Of a stretch of 64,000 nt of DNA, positions 1 to 10,559 are shown in pieces. The DNA is from Orychophragmus violaceus. Its lineage: Eukaryota > Streptophyta > Magnoliopsida > Brassicales > Brassicaceae. The DNA is taken from assembly GCA_030180135.1 (NCBI GenBank), contig CM058231.1, positions 50,664,235-50,728,234 of the forward strand, in the 5' to 3' direction. Both the position numbers and the translations under genes were made by a program. The first letter of the stretch is position 1; each line of letters starts with the position of its first letter. The notes below the pieces were generated by a model. That model made no database searches, had not been told where the DNA came from, and saw nothing but the letters and a program-made list of their open reading frames with translations.

Positions 1-27
1 ATTACCCAGAAGAGCACTGGAACCACG
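1..27 (+). pseudogene. Gypsy gag relic M, fragment 1
   Basis: This is the left flank of element L. Its last five bases (CCACG, 23-27) are repeated at 29237-29241, where the same host sequence resumes, so this piece and fragment 2 were contiguous before L inserted. It is too short to show a domain by itself. Assignment to a Gypsy gag rests on fragments 2 and 3. Confidence 0.6.
23..27. repeat. TSD CCACG of element L, left
   Basis: CCACG immediately precedes the LTR start at 28 and recurs at 29237-29241 directly after the displaced last LTR base. A 5-bp duplication is the expected integrase footprint. Confidence 0.85.
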
Positions 28-681
28 TGTAACACCCCCAACCCGTTCTATGGACAATAGCCGGCCAGAGATGTCACAATGGTCGAACACTGCGAACGGT
101 TCAACCGTCCCCGAGGTCAGGCCGGCCCATCCGTGATATCTGACCAATCTCTTGGTCAAAGCCTAAGGCTTAGCAACCCGTACTACGACCTTGAGTTGTG
201 TTAGTTTGGACTAAACTCCTATCATGGAACCGTGGAGTTAAATAAAACACGTTTTATTAATACTCAGTAGGATTTATTACAAAACGTTACCGAAAACAAT
301 ACAGTTTATGGTGCACCAAGCGAAAATATTACACCTGTTCTAGAACCAACTCCCGTCTAACCTGCATGCATCACTCAACATGCGGTTAACACAAAACACA
401 CAAGCTGGCACGTAGTATCCGAAGATCACTTACGGCCACATGCATCACACAATGCAAGTAACTTAGACTGCATGATAAGCACACATGCATCTAATTACTT
501 ACACACACATTACACGGTGTAGGGTCTTGCAAAGGATCCAAAGATCACGGCAGCCGCTACAACCGTCCTTCAAAACGGAAGGGAGACTCGCATGGATTAA
601 TGATCTCATGGAGCTACCACATCCTCACCCATACAGGAAAACATCTTTTCCACAACCATTTCCGAGTGGATCACAATCCAT

Positions 682-782
682 CCTCGTACTTATCACGTAC
701 CATTTCTGGGTCTAAATGATCCTGTACTTATCACATAACATTTCCGATTCGGTTACCTAACCGATCCCGTACTTATCACAAC
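682..782. repeat. short tandem repeat in the L LTR
   Basis: Three imperfect units of about 39-44 bp begin at 682, 721 and 765, each containing CGTACTTATCAC or a close variant. The same array recurs in the other LTR near 6095-6195. It lies in the downstream half of the LTR in element orientation. Confidence 0.6.
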
Positions 783-1286
783 ATTATGCATGCTATCACA
801 ACAATCTCAATGATTCTACACACAATCAAAGAGAAACATGCATCATAACAAAATAACCATGCATGCATCAATACACAATGAATATATTACCTAGAATCAA
901 AGAGATTAACAACTTAAACCACAACAACCATAAATGCATCAACAACACAATCCACACGGATTTAACCTCAATAAAAACGCAAGTAAACCAACATAAACAT
1001 GCTTAAGGATGAATAGCCCGAGTATTCCAATCCTTAAGACACGACCTACATAAATCCATTAGTCCTAACAACCGGGACTCATCCGTTTCACAGCCTGATC
1101 CTTAGCTCCGAGACTTTCTCCGCGAGATCGACACCCCGAGGCCTAACCCGAACGCCCCGTCCCGCTCACCCGCTCCTTCCCGCACTAAACCGCTCCATTT
1201 TCTCACTTTCTATCTCTACCCATATTTTCTCTATCTAGAAAATTTCTCAGATCTGAATAGTGTAAAAATGGCTAAGGGAAAGTTCT

Positions 1287-1295
1287 TATTTATAC
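1287..1295 (-). promoter_or_regulatory. putative TATA box, L 3' LTR
   Basis: The minus strand reads TATAAATAA. The same box occurs in the other LTR at 6701-6709, which is the copy that would drive the element. Position and sequence are typical of an LTR promoter; transcription start is not known. Confidence 0.45.
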
Positions 1296-1847
1296 TTGGG
1301 CATGGGAAGCTTAGTTGGCGACAAATGGCGACCATGCGGACAGCCTGTGCATGCTTTGGGCCATGTGTGGTCGTCCAGCCATGCACGGCGACAACTAGTC
1401 TGGTCATGCACAGCGACAGCTGGGTCGCCCATGCGTGGTGACAGATCGTCCGTGCATGCACACGTTCGTTCGTCCGTACGAGCGACCAAACATCGGACCA
1501 CACGACCCGATACAACCGTTCTCGACCCGATAGCTCTTTTTCTCGACCCGAACCAAATGTAACTCGTCCTTTGCCCCCATAATCCTCCAAAATTGTGATA
1601 CACATCCATTCCCTACAATGTATCAACTTCGGAAAGTTCCATATCCTGACTTTAACCCGACTTTCGGCCAAACTTGGATATCTTTAAATCCATGCAGTCT
1701 TTTCACATTCCGCTTGGACAAACATTCTTAAAATGTTGTGCCTAACCAATGCTGAAAGTTTCAGACCATTCTGATAACTTCGTTCGTTCCCTCTCGGCCG
1801 GTCGTATCCCTCGTCGGCCGTTTTCCCTCTTTTGTAGGGTTATTACA

Positions 1848-1862
1848 TTCTACCCCCCTTAA
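1848..1862 (-). other. polypurine tract of L
   Basis: On the minus strand this reads as a purine run with six consecutive G directly before the LTR start TGTAATAACCC. It is where plus-strand DNA synthesis would be primed. It sets the element's orientation as minus. Confidence 0.75.
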
Positions 1863-4746
1863 TAGAATTCGTTCCCAAATTCTAATACTTGAAGAAACAC
1901 CACAATCCTGCTGAGCTAATACCACCATATTCATTAACACTAGTCCTTGGGTCTTATCCTCCTCTAATCTCGGATTCTTGTGCGGTACCTTCCAAGGTTC
2001 TAGGATGCAGCTCTAACCATCTCGTTACTGCCTCTTTACTGACATCTTTCTCATCTCTTTTTTCATCGGACCCCTTTTTGACTTACCATCCTCCGGTCCT
2101 TCTCTCTTTGGCAAAGACCCCTCGGTCTTTCCTTTGTTTTACTATCTCTTCTTTCTTTAACATCATCTCTCTCGGTTGTCCCCCAGAATTTTTTTCTCAT
2201 TGCCCTTGACCACGGTTTCATTCCTTTGGTCCGTTGTGACCTTCCGCACCCAACCGTCCTCCATTGTGCTTATGACATTATGTCCTTTGCATATGAGTAT
2301 AGAATCAGCCCTTATCCGCTCTTCACGTCTTTCTTGTCTCTTCAACCTTGTTCTTATCTATTTATTCTTAGTCTTAATCATTTTCCACCAATCGATCCTT
2401 TGCAAGATCTGTCATACCATCATCTCAATCGTTCTTGATCCGTCCTTTCCGTGCTTCGGATTTAGATTATCCAAATGTAATCCGTTACACCTTGGTTAGC
2501 TGCTCCTATATAGTGACTTTCCAAATCACTTCTTTAGCTTGTCCATCTTACTTGGTGATCCTCTTTGCTGTCTGGTCTTTGTCCGCATCCCGGTCTTTCG
2601 CCCTTGTCCTTCTTTGGTTTCTCTCTGACGCCCTTCCTTACTGTCCTGACCTTACACTCATCCGCATTCACATCCCTTCAAAATCTTCATGGCCGTTCAC
2701 TCTTTCATCCTCAAGCTTCTTTGATGCATTTTTTCTTTGCGTAACTTCTACTTCCCATTCATGATCCGTCTTTATTGTATCTCCATCGGCCGCTAACGTT
2801 CTCAGTTCAGTCTCGAATGCAGTCTCCCTTCTTAATCATTCCTCCTCGTATAATCCTTAGTTTTGCCCCTCTTAGCCTATCTCATTACTCTTGATTTTTT
2901 TGTTTCTCCTCACGACCTTGATCGATCCCTCAATGTCTTCCTGGCCGTCTTTCTATCAATGAACTTTGTACCTTCTTTCAATCACTTAGGACGTCTTGAC
3001 TTCTCTTTTCTCCGGTCTTTGTACCATTCTCTTCCTTTCCGAAGATCCCCGTTCTTTCTTGACCATTCGTCCATCCTTAAGCTACGGATTCTGATCCACT
3101 CCTCTCTTGCTTCAATCTGTCTCTGATTACACCACCGTTTGGCCAAACTACCACCATCTGACTCCACCATTTGTAGCTTGGCCTTGTCTCCGTGTTTGTC
3201 TATACCCAATCTCTGTTTCTTGGTTCACGGCCAAATCCCACTGGTCGAAACCTTTCTGAACACTTCTCGCACCAAAAGAGGTTGCTATGGAAATCTTGTC
3301 TTCGTATCTCCGACCTTTTGTTTCCCGCAATGATCTTTCCTTGATCTGTTCTCCTTGGTAGTCCTAGATAGGATACTACCACCACTCTTTCTAACTCCAC
3401 TAAGAGTTACCCTTTATACAACTTCTTGCCTTCTCTACAGAAGTTATTACCGATCAATATCTTCCTCTGAGTCCATCCGATTTCAATAAGTCCCTCCTCC
3501 GTTCTGATCTCGGTAAAGACTTCTCCTAAGTCGTTCCCTCACCACTCATAACTTATGAGTTCAGACCGCCTTGGTGTGGACTCCTCTCCATAGGGGCCAC
3601 CTCTTGTCATGTCCTTCATCACCATTCGTAACCACTGGTTCAGCTCCTTGTGTGAACTCTTCTCCCTTGGTTTTGTTGCCCGTTACGGCCATCACCATAA
3701 CTCCTGTTTCACTTCCCACGTGAAGGAATATCACCATTTCGCCCACATCACCCACTAGTCCTCGTCGTAACTCCTTCCCACTTTCTCACTTCGTCTATGA
3801 GGTCTCGAACCATCACTTCTTCCGAAAGTGATTACACACATCTCGGTCCGCAACCTCCTCGTCCTGACACACTGCCTTGGTTTTGATCATTCACTCACTC
3901 TTTCCCTGCCACTGATCCTCTTGATCCTTGGCTCCCACAAACCGTTTACGATAGATCTCTCTGACATGTTGTCTCCGCAAAACAGTTCCTGGTCGTTCTC
4001 CCAAAATCTGATTCTTTAACCCGTTGCTTTCACAAGCCGCCTACTGAACGATCCCACTGATCTCCAGATTTTCTCCACACCATCACTGATCCGCTTACAA
4101 GCCATGCCACCAACCGGTTACAAGGTTTCTTGGGTTTAGGTTCAGATAACTAGTTTTAGGAATGGGTTTTCCAAAAACATTACCAAACCTACACAATCCT
4201 ACGGTTTTCAGAACTCTTTCCTAGAGAACCTACGGATTCTCACACCCAAACCCATCCTAGGAAGCTACCGACATGCTAGAAATTATAACCACCTTGTTAT
4301 TTTCTAAGCATTCAGTCCCACTTAGCTTCCTAACACACATTCCCGTTTTCATATTATAATCCGCATATAATCTAAACCACACATTAAGCAAAATATGCCA
4401 AATTCAATCATACGCAAAAGAGAGTTAGCACCCACACGTACCTGATACGGGATCTTAAAAAGATCATGAAGTGTTAAACCTAAACTATATGGATTTACCT
4501 CCCTTTTGGCAGCGCACTTCCCGGTCTGTTCCATCTCCACTCCCCGACGATCCTTATGGATAGGGGGTTTCGTGGCTTACCGTCATTCCCTTTGCATTTC
4601 TCCGCTGCATCGAACCAAGGTAAGTCCTAAACCCAACCTACCCATCTATCGCAGGACGTACCGGTTTCCTACTGTTGTGAGTGCGACCCCTTTGACTCGA
4701 TAAAACGTTTGAAAACACGAGTTCCGTGAGCATGGTCATGAACCAT
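1863..4746 (-). other. coding-poor internal region of L
   Basis: About 2.9 kb with a strong strand asymmetry: the plus strand is C/T rich, so the element's RNA would be purine rich. No ORF longer than about 110 codons exists on either strand and none shows gag, protease, integrase or RT motifs. Between about 4120 and 4560, next to the PBS, the composition is less skewed, as in a leader. A structural RNA role for packaging is only an inference. Confidence 0.6.
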
Positions 4747-4758
4747 GCTCTGATACCA
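4747..4758 (-). other. primer-binding site of L
   Basis: The minus strand reads TGGTATCAGAGC, complementary to the 3' end of plant initiator tRNA-Met. It lies five bases from the LTR boundary at 4764, confirming that the right-hand LTR is the 5' LTR. Confidence 0.85.
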
Positions 4759-6700
4759 CCATTTGTAAAACCCCTGACCCGCTCTACGGACAATAGACGG
4801 CCGAAGATGTCACAATGGTCGAACACCGCGAACGGTCCAGCCATCCCCGAGGTCAGGCCGGCCCATCCGTGATATCCGACCAACCTCTTGGTCATAGCAT
4901 AAGGTTTAGCAACCCGTAATACGACCTTGAGTTGTGTTAGTTCCGACTAAACTCCTATCATGGAACCGTGGAGTTAAAGAAAACAAATTTTATCAATACT
5001 AAGTAGGATTTATTACAAAACGTTACCGAAAATAATACAGTTCATGGTGAACCAAGCGAAAATCCTACATAGTACAAACTCCACGATCTTCACACTCACA
5101 ACTCGATACTACACCGGCTGCCTATCGTCCGAACTTGCCCCTAGCCCATCTATGGTTTCCCGCAAGACAAAATTCGTTTAATGAGCAACCATATGGGTTA
5201 CCCAGTGAGTCCATGACCCTCTAACATGAATTATTGCCCCAACCCGTCCCAATAGTCGAAGCACATGAATATAAATCTTCAAACATCTCACAGGCATATA
5301 CATGCAATCAAAAACATCAAAGATATGCAAAAGGAAGCATTTAAATGACAATGCAAACATGATCGACAACATGAATGCAATACGCCAGTCAAGTCTCTCT
5401 ATACTTGACCAAATCAATCACAATGCATAACATGATCCCTATCGTGAATGCCAACACCCGTCTAGACTCTCTAGACTTACTCCTGCATGGGCCCTAAATG
5501 CATCGGCACCACTACCCTTTCTCTCTCGTGACTACTCACAATAATTCACCACAAAGGATCATGGTTCGAGCATCACACCCATTACTGGGACCTATCCCTC
5601 GGGTTCGTGTCATCACACGATGCTCGGCCATGGGAGCGACCGAAGTAACCCTCCGAGCCTGCTCCGAATCCACAGAGACTTCACAATGGGTGGCACCGAT
5701 AGCATTTACCTAAAGTATCTACACATACTCTAGGATGCACGTCCTAGAACAATATTACACATGTTCTAGAACCAACTCCTATCTAACCTTCATGCATCAC
5801 TCAACATGCGGTTAGCACAAAACACACAAGCTGGCCCGTAGTATCCAAAGATCACTTACGGCCACATGCATCACACAATGCAAGTAACTTAGAATGAATG
5901 ATAACCTCACATGAATCTAATTACTTACACACACATTACAATGTGTAGGGTCTTGTAAATGATCTGAAGGTCACGGCCGTCCTTTAAAATGGAAGGGAGA
6001 CTCGCATGGATTAATGATCTCATGGAGCTACCACATCCTCACCCATACATGAAAACATCCTTTCGACAACCATTTCCGAGTGGATCACAATCCATCCTCG
6101 TACTTGTCACGTACCATTTCCGGGTCTAAATGATCCCGTACTTATCACATACCATTTCCGAGTCGGTTCCCTAACCGATCCTGTACTTATCACAACATTA
6201 TGCATGCTATCACAAAAATCACAATGATTCTCCACACAATTAAAGAGAAACATGCATCATAACAAAAAAACCATGCATACATCAATACTCAATGAATCTA
6301 TTACCTAGAATCAAAGAGATTAACAACTTAAACCACAACAACCATGCATGCATCAACAAATACAATCCAAATGGATTAAACCTCAATCAAAACGCTAGTA
6401 AACCAACACAAACGTGCTTAAGGATGAATAGCCCGAGTATTCCAATCCTTAAGACACGACCTGCATAAACCCGTTAATCCTATCTACTGGGACACACCCG
6501 TTTCGCAGCCCGATCCTTAACTCCGAGACTTTCTCCGCTAGATCCACACCCCGAGGCCTAACCTGAACGCCCCGTCCTGCTTGCCCGCTCCTTCTCGCAC
6601 TAAACCGCTCCATTTTCTCACTTTCTCTCTCTACCCATGTTTTCTCTCTCTAGAAAATTTCTCAGATCTGAAAAGTGTAAAAATGGCTAAGGGAAGGTTC

Positions 6701-6709
6701 TTATTTATA
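6701..6709 (-). promoter_or_regulatory. putative TATA box, L 5' LTR
   Basis: The minus strand reads TATAAATAA inside the 5' LTR, matching the box at 1287-1295 in the other LTR. It is the likely core promoter for L, with transcription towards lower coordinates. Confidence 0.45.
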
Positions 6710-7272
6710 CTTGGGCATGTGAAGCTTAGTTGGCGACAAATGACGACCATGCGGAAAGCCTGTGCATGCGTTGGGCCATGTGTGGTTGGCCAGCCATGCA
6801 CGACGACAGCTAGTCTGGTCATGCACAACGACATTTGGGTCACCCATACGTGAATGCACCGAACACCCGTCCGTTCGTCCGTATGACCGCCCAGACACCC
6901 GACCACACTACCCGATACGTCCATTCTCGACCATTCTCGACCCGATGACACTTTTTCTTGACCCAAACCAAATCTAACTCGTCCTTTGCCCCCAAAATCC
7001 TCCAAAATGGTGATCCACATCCATTCCCTACAATGTATCAACTCCAAGAAGTTCCTTATCCCGACTTTAACCCGACTTTTGGCCAAACTTGGATATCTTT
7101 TAATTCGTGCAGTCTTTTCACATTTTGCTTCGACCAACATTCTTAAAATTTTTCTAACCAATGCTGAAAGTTTCAGACCATTCTGACAGCTTTGAATTTT
7201 CGGCCGTTCTGCGTCCGTTCCCTCTCGGTCGGTCGTATCCCTCGTCGGTCGTTCTACCTCTACAGTAGGGTT

Positions 7273-7277
7273 ATTAC
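7273..7277. repeat. TSD ATTAC of the A/B array, left
   Basis: ATTAC precedes the first Copia LTR and recurs at 29231-29235 after the third LTR. The duplication therefore brackets the whole three-LTR array, not a single element. Confidence 0.85.
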
Positions 7278-7913
7278 TGAAGGATTGTTTAGTGTTTATC
7301 CTGATTCAATTTCTCATTGATTGTTTCCTACTAAACAGATTGGATCTAGGTTCTCTTGCTGAATCATAAAGGATCTCAGTTAATACCTTGTTATGCAGCG
7401 GAAGAATCAGGTATGAGTCAGAGATCAGCAGAACCACCAAGAGACAGCTCCTCCAAAGGTTCACACACGCACACTTCAGGAAATTGGCTGCTAGACCAAG
7501 GAGATGGAGGCGCAGAGAGAGAGAGAGAGAGGCGCAGACTGCTGAGAAAATTAGAGAGCTAGGTCAAGTTTTATTCATTAAAACCCCTTTTAGTTCTCAT
7601 GGGCTTTTGGGCCCAAGTCTCAGTCTGATTAAATCCCTTAGATTTAATCAGGCCCTTTAATCTCTCTAAGTACAGTAAATGCCTAGCACTTTCACCGTAC
7701 TCCTGCTGAACCGTTCCTCCATATTTTCCTGTTAGCTTAGGCGTGTGACCCATATGGGATCATATAATAAAGGCAATAAGTCCAAGACTTATAGATCATG
7801 AGCGGACTCTAGCAAGCCATCATGACCCCCAGTATTATATGACTTATGTCTGATCATTGACATACTCTTACTTTCTAGAGACAGTACAGAGATTACTGGA
7901 CATAATTCCAACA
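7278..7913 (-). repeat. LTR type 1, left (3' LTR of A)
   Basis: 636 bp. On the minus strand it starts TGTTGGAATTATG and ends AATCCTTCA. It contains a GA-rich microsatellite near 7515-7530 and no obvious TATA box. It is nearly identical to the other two LTRs of the array. Confidence 0.92.
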
Positions 7914-7924
7914 ATCTCCCACTT
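7914..7924 (-). other. PPT of A
   Basis: The minus strand reads AAGTGGGAGAT directly before the LTR start. The same PPT is used by B, D, F, J and the LTR-proximal copy in C and G. Confidence 0.8.
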
Positions 7925-8762
7925 GTACTGGAATCTCTGTATTCATAATCCTTTTGTCTCAATATCTCGATTAGTCATAAGGCAATATGAGTGTCATCCT
8001 TATAAATCCTAATCATGTTCATCGGACTCTGATTTGATACTGACAATCCAAACGACTCGGGACAGTCCGCTTGAGCATGGCCATGCATTTTCCAGTATTC
8101 AAATCTCCGATTGGCCTAGAGATATTCACTCCATTTATATTGGAGGAACAAATCCCGTCTTGTTCCATCACTGTAAACTACTCATTTCATAATACACCCA
8201 AACAAGGTCCTTATAACTATCGCTTAACGACAGCGTTAGACAATGATCAAAGTGCATCAGTTCATGTGCAGTCACATGCATGCGAACTCAGGTCTAAGGA
8301 CTATACTCTATAGTCGTAGTAAGAATCTCTTATGACATAGATATAAATATCCTGAAGAGTTCTTATAAGCGGGTCTTGTCCGGTCGTATGTACCCCAACA
8401 TACACCTATGTACTGACTTTGATGCCGTGCATCTATGACATCCTGAGACTTTGTCATAAGTCACATACCAATCTAGTCTCACGCGGTTGTTGGTGTTCCA
8501 ATTTCAACAACCTTCGACTAGGGACAGGATGATATAAGCCATCTATCAAATATAGGGTCTCATGATCAAGCTAAATGACTTTGATGACTCAAGATCAAGT
8601 CACTTACTTCGATGACCTATAAAATGGTTCATATCATTTTGGAACGATTATTTCATCACAGTTAAAATAATCTTGAAAAACAATTTTATTAAACATCTTA
8701 AATGTTTTACAAGAACATATCAATAACTAAATAAAGGCCTCAAACTCCCACTCAAATTTAGA
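7925..8762 (-). other. conserved 3' untranslated region of A
   Basis: About 840 bp between the pol stop and the PPT, with homologues in B, C, D, F, G and J. Two inverted repeats stand out: 8299-8315 (GACTATA, 3-base loop, TATAGTC) and 8485-8512 (GGTTGTTG, loop, CAACAACC). An 80-codon ORF on the opposite strand (8071-8313) is judged to be a by-product because its frame is not kept between subfamilies. Confidence 0.7.
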
Positions 8763-10559
8763 TTACATTTCAATGTCTCTAATGCCTACAGCTTCAGTCA
8801 GGAACTCGAGCTTAGGTCTTGGGAGTGGCTTTGTCAATGGATCAGCGACATTATCATCTGTCGGAACTAGGCTGATCTTGACTTCCTTTCTATTAATGAT
8901 GTCACGTATCAAGTGAAATCTTCTTAGTACATGCTTGGATTTCTGGTGTGATCTTGGTTCCTTTGCCTGAGCAATAGCACCATTGTTATCACAAAACAGT
9001 GCCAGAGGCTCAGCCGCATTTGGTATCACACCTAGTTCAATAATGAACTTTCGTATCCAAACAGCTTCCTTCGCTGCTTCTGAAGCGGCGATATATTCAG
9101 CTTCTGTAGTGGAATCAGCAACGGTGTCTTGCTTGGAGCTTCTCCAACTGATTGCACCGCCATTCAGACAAAAGATATAACCGGACTGTGACCGGAAATC
9201 ATCTTGGTCTGTCTGGAAACTTGCGTCCGTGAATCCACTGACTTCAAGCACATCACTTCCGCCGTACACTAAGAACTTATCCTTAGTATGTCTCAGATAC
9301 TTCAGGATATTATTGACGGCAATCCAGTGGTTTTCACCTGGATTTGACTGGTATCTACTCGTCATGCTCAATGCATAAGCAACATCAGGACGAGTACAGA
9401 TCATGGCATACATGATAGATCCTATTGCAGATGCATAAGGAATATTCTTCATGCGCTCAAGCTCAGCAGCCGTCGTAGGGCTCTGCTTCTTGCTTAGCGT
9501 TGTGCCATGTACCATTGGCGTGAAGCCTTTCTTGGAATCTGCCATGCTGAATCTATGCAGGACTTTGTCAATGTATGAATCTTGACACAAGCCTATCAGC
9601 CTTTTAGATCTATCCCGGTAGATCCTGATTCCAAGAACGTATGCGGCTTCACCCATGTCTTTCATGGAAAAACAACTTCCAAGCCAGTCCTTTACCGACC
9701 GCAGCATTGGTACGTCGTTTCTTAGAAGCAGTATGTCATCGACATACAGAATAAGAAATACTATCTTGCTCCCACTAGTTTTCTTATACACGCATTGTTC
9801 TTCTTCGTTTCTGATGAAGTCAAATTGCTTGATCGCTTCATCAATACGAAGATTCCAGCTCCTCGATGCTTGCTTCAATCCATAAATGGATTTATGAAGC
9901 TTGCATACTTTCCCAGCATTCTTTGGATCTATGTAACCGTCAGGTTGTGTCATATACACATCCTCTTCCAGAATTCCATTCAGGAAGGCGGTTTTCACGT
10001 CCATCTGCCAAATTTCATAATCATGAAAAGCTGCAGTTGCTAGTAGAATCCGAATAGATTTCATCATAGCCACTGGGGAATAGGTTTCATCATAATCCAC
10101 ACCGTGAACTTGCCTGAAACCTTTTGCCACCAACCTGGCTTTATAAATCTGGACATTTCCATCCACGTCAATCTTCTTCTTGAAGATCCATTTGCACTCG
10201 ATGGCTTTTACACCAGCGGGTAAGTCAACCAACGAAAACACTTGGTTGACCGACATGGAGTCCATTTCGGAATCAGTGGCCTTACGCCACTTAGAGGAAT
10301 CTGGGCCCATCATGGCTTGATTGAAGTTCGATGGTTCATCACCATCAATGATCAGAAGATCATGACAGTCAGTCACGAGAAATCCTTGATATCTCTCGGG
10401 TTCGTGACGGATCCTCCCGGATCTTCGAACTTCAGGTACCACAGGTTCAGGCTCTACAATTTCTTGTAGGTCCTCCTGCTGCTCTTCCTCATTAGGTTGA
10501 GCAGTATCCTGTTCATCTTGAATTTCTTCAAGCAGTACCTTACTCCCACTGTTTTTTCT
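8763..10559 (-). CDS. Copia pol: reverse transcriptase and RNase H (A)
   Basis: The C-terminal half of a Copia Gag-Pol polyprotein, which copies the RNA genome into cDNA and removes the RNA strand. Visible motifs: the RT palm segments around DVKTAFLNG and IYGLKQ, the catalytic YVDD at 9735-9746, and Copia RNase H with FTDAS, STTEAEY and LFCDNNGA. It ends in PLTKPLPRPK just before the stop. The frame is open throughout, but an extra base at about 10549-10556 separates it from the gag-protease-integrase frame, so it could be made only by a frameshift or not at all. An open stretch upstream to 10784 in this frame overlaps integrase and is not real. The same extra base is present in B and absent from J. 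Confidence 0.88.
   Translation of the reverse strand, partial: RKNSGSKVLLEEIQDEQDTAQPNEEEQQEDLQEIVEPEPVVPEVRRSGRIRHEPERYQGFLVTDCHDLLIIDGDEPSNFNQAMMGPDSSKWRKATDSEMDSMSVNQVFSLVDLPAGVKAIECKWIFKKKIDVDGNVQIYKARLVAKGFRQVHGVDYDETYSPVAMMKSIRILLATAAFHDYEIWQMDVKTAFLNGILEEDVYMTQPDGYIDPKNAGKVCKLHKSIYGLKQASRSWNLRIDEAIKQFDFIRNEEEQCVYKKTSGSKIVFLILYVDDILLLRNDVPMLRSVKDWLGSCFSMKDMGEAAYVLGIRIYRDRSKRLIGLCQDSYIDKVLHRFSMADSKKGFTPMVHGTTLSKKQSPTTAAELERMKNIPYASAIGSIMYAMICTRPDVAYALSMTSRYQSNPGENHWIAVNNILKYLRHTKDKFLVYGGSDVLEVSGFTDASFQTDQDDFRSQSGYIFCLNGGAISWRSSKQDTVADSTTEAEYIAASEAAKEAVWIRKFIIELGVIPNAAEPLALFCDNNGAIAQAKEPRSHQKSKHVLRRFHLIRDIINRKEVKISLVPTDDNVADPLTKPLPRPKLEFLTEAVGIRDIEM

Larger units (their letters stand above)
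28..1847 (-). repeat. 3' LTR of L
   Basis: About 1820 bp, alignable with 4764-7277 but missing roughly 690 bp that the other LTR has between about 5062 and 5750; the junction here lies near 325-330. It contains a short tandem repeat (682-782), a TATA-like box on the minus strand and several CATGCAC-type subrepeats near 1340-1470. ORFs within it are short and unsupported. Confidence 0.85.
4764..7277 (-). repeat. 5' LTR of L, last base at 29236
   Basis: About 2.5 kb, the fuller of the two L LTRs. The segment at about 5062-5750 is absent from the left LTR. The LTR stops at GGGTTATTAC, where the Copia array begins; the missing final A is found at 29236 after the repeated ATTAC. Confidence 0.85.

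Noticed and set aside
1231..2764. Several 80-146 codon ORFs in L
   Set aside because: No domain, not preserved between the two LTRs, and typical of strand-biased sequence.
8071..8313. 80-codon ORF opposite to pol in the 3' UTR, with counterparts in B, D, G, C, F and J
   Set aside because: The nucleotide sequence is shared, but the upstream half is in a different frame in the type-2 copies (C, F, G), so the protein is not conserved between subfamilies.
10549..10556. Classical -1 ribosomal slippery heptamer in A
   Set aside because: The A run is not in the needed frame for a simple -1 slip; returning to the RT frame needs +1, and J lacks the extra base altogether.
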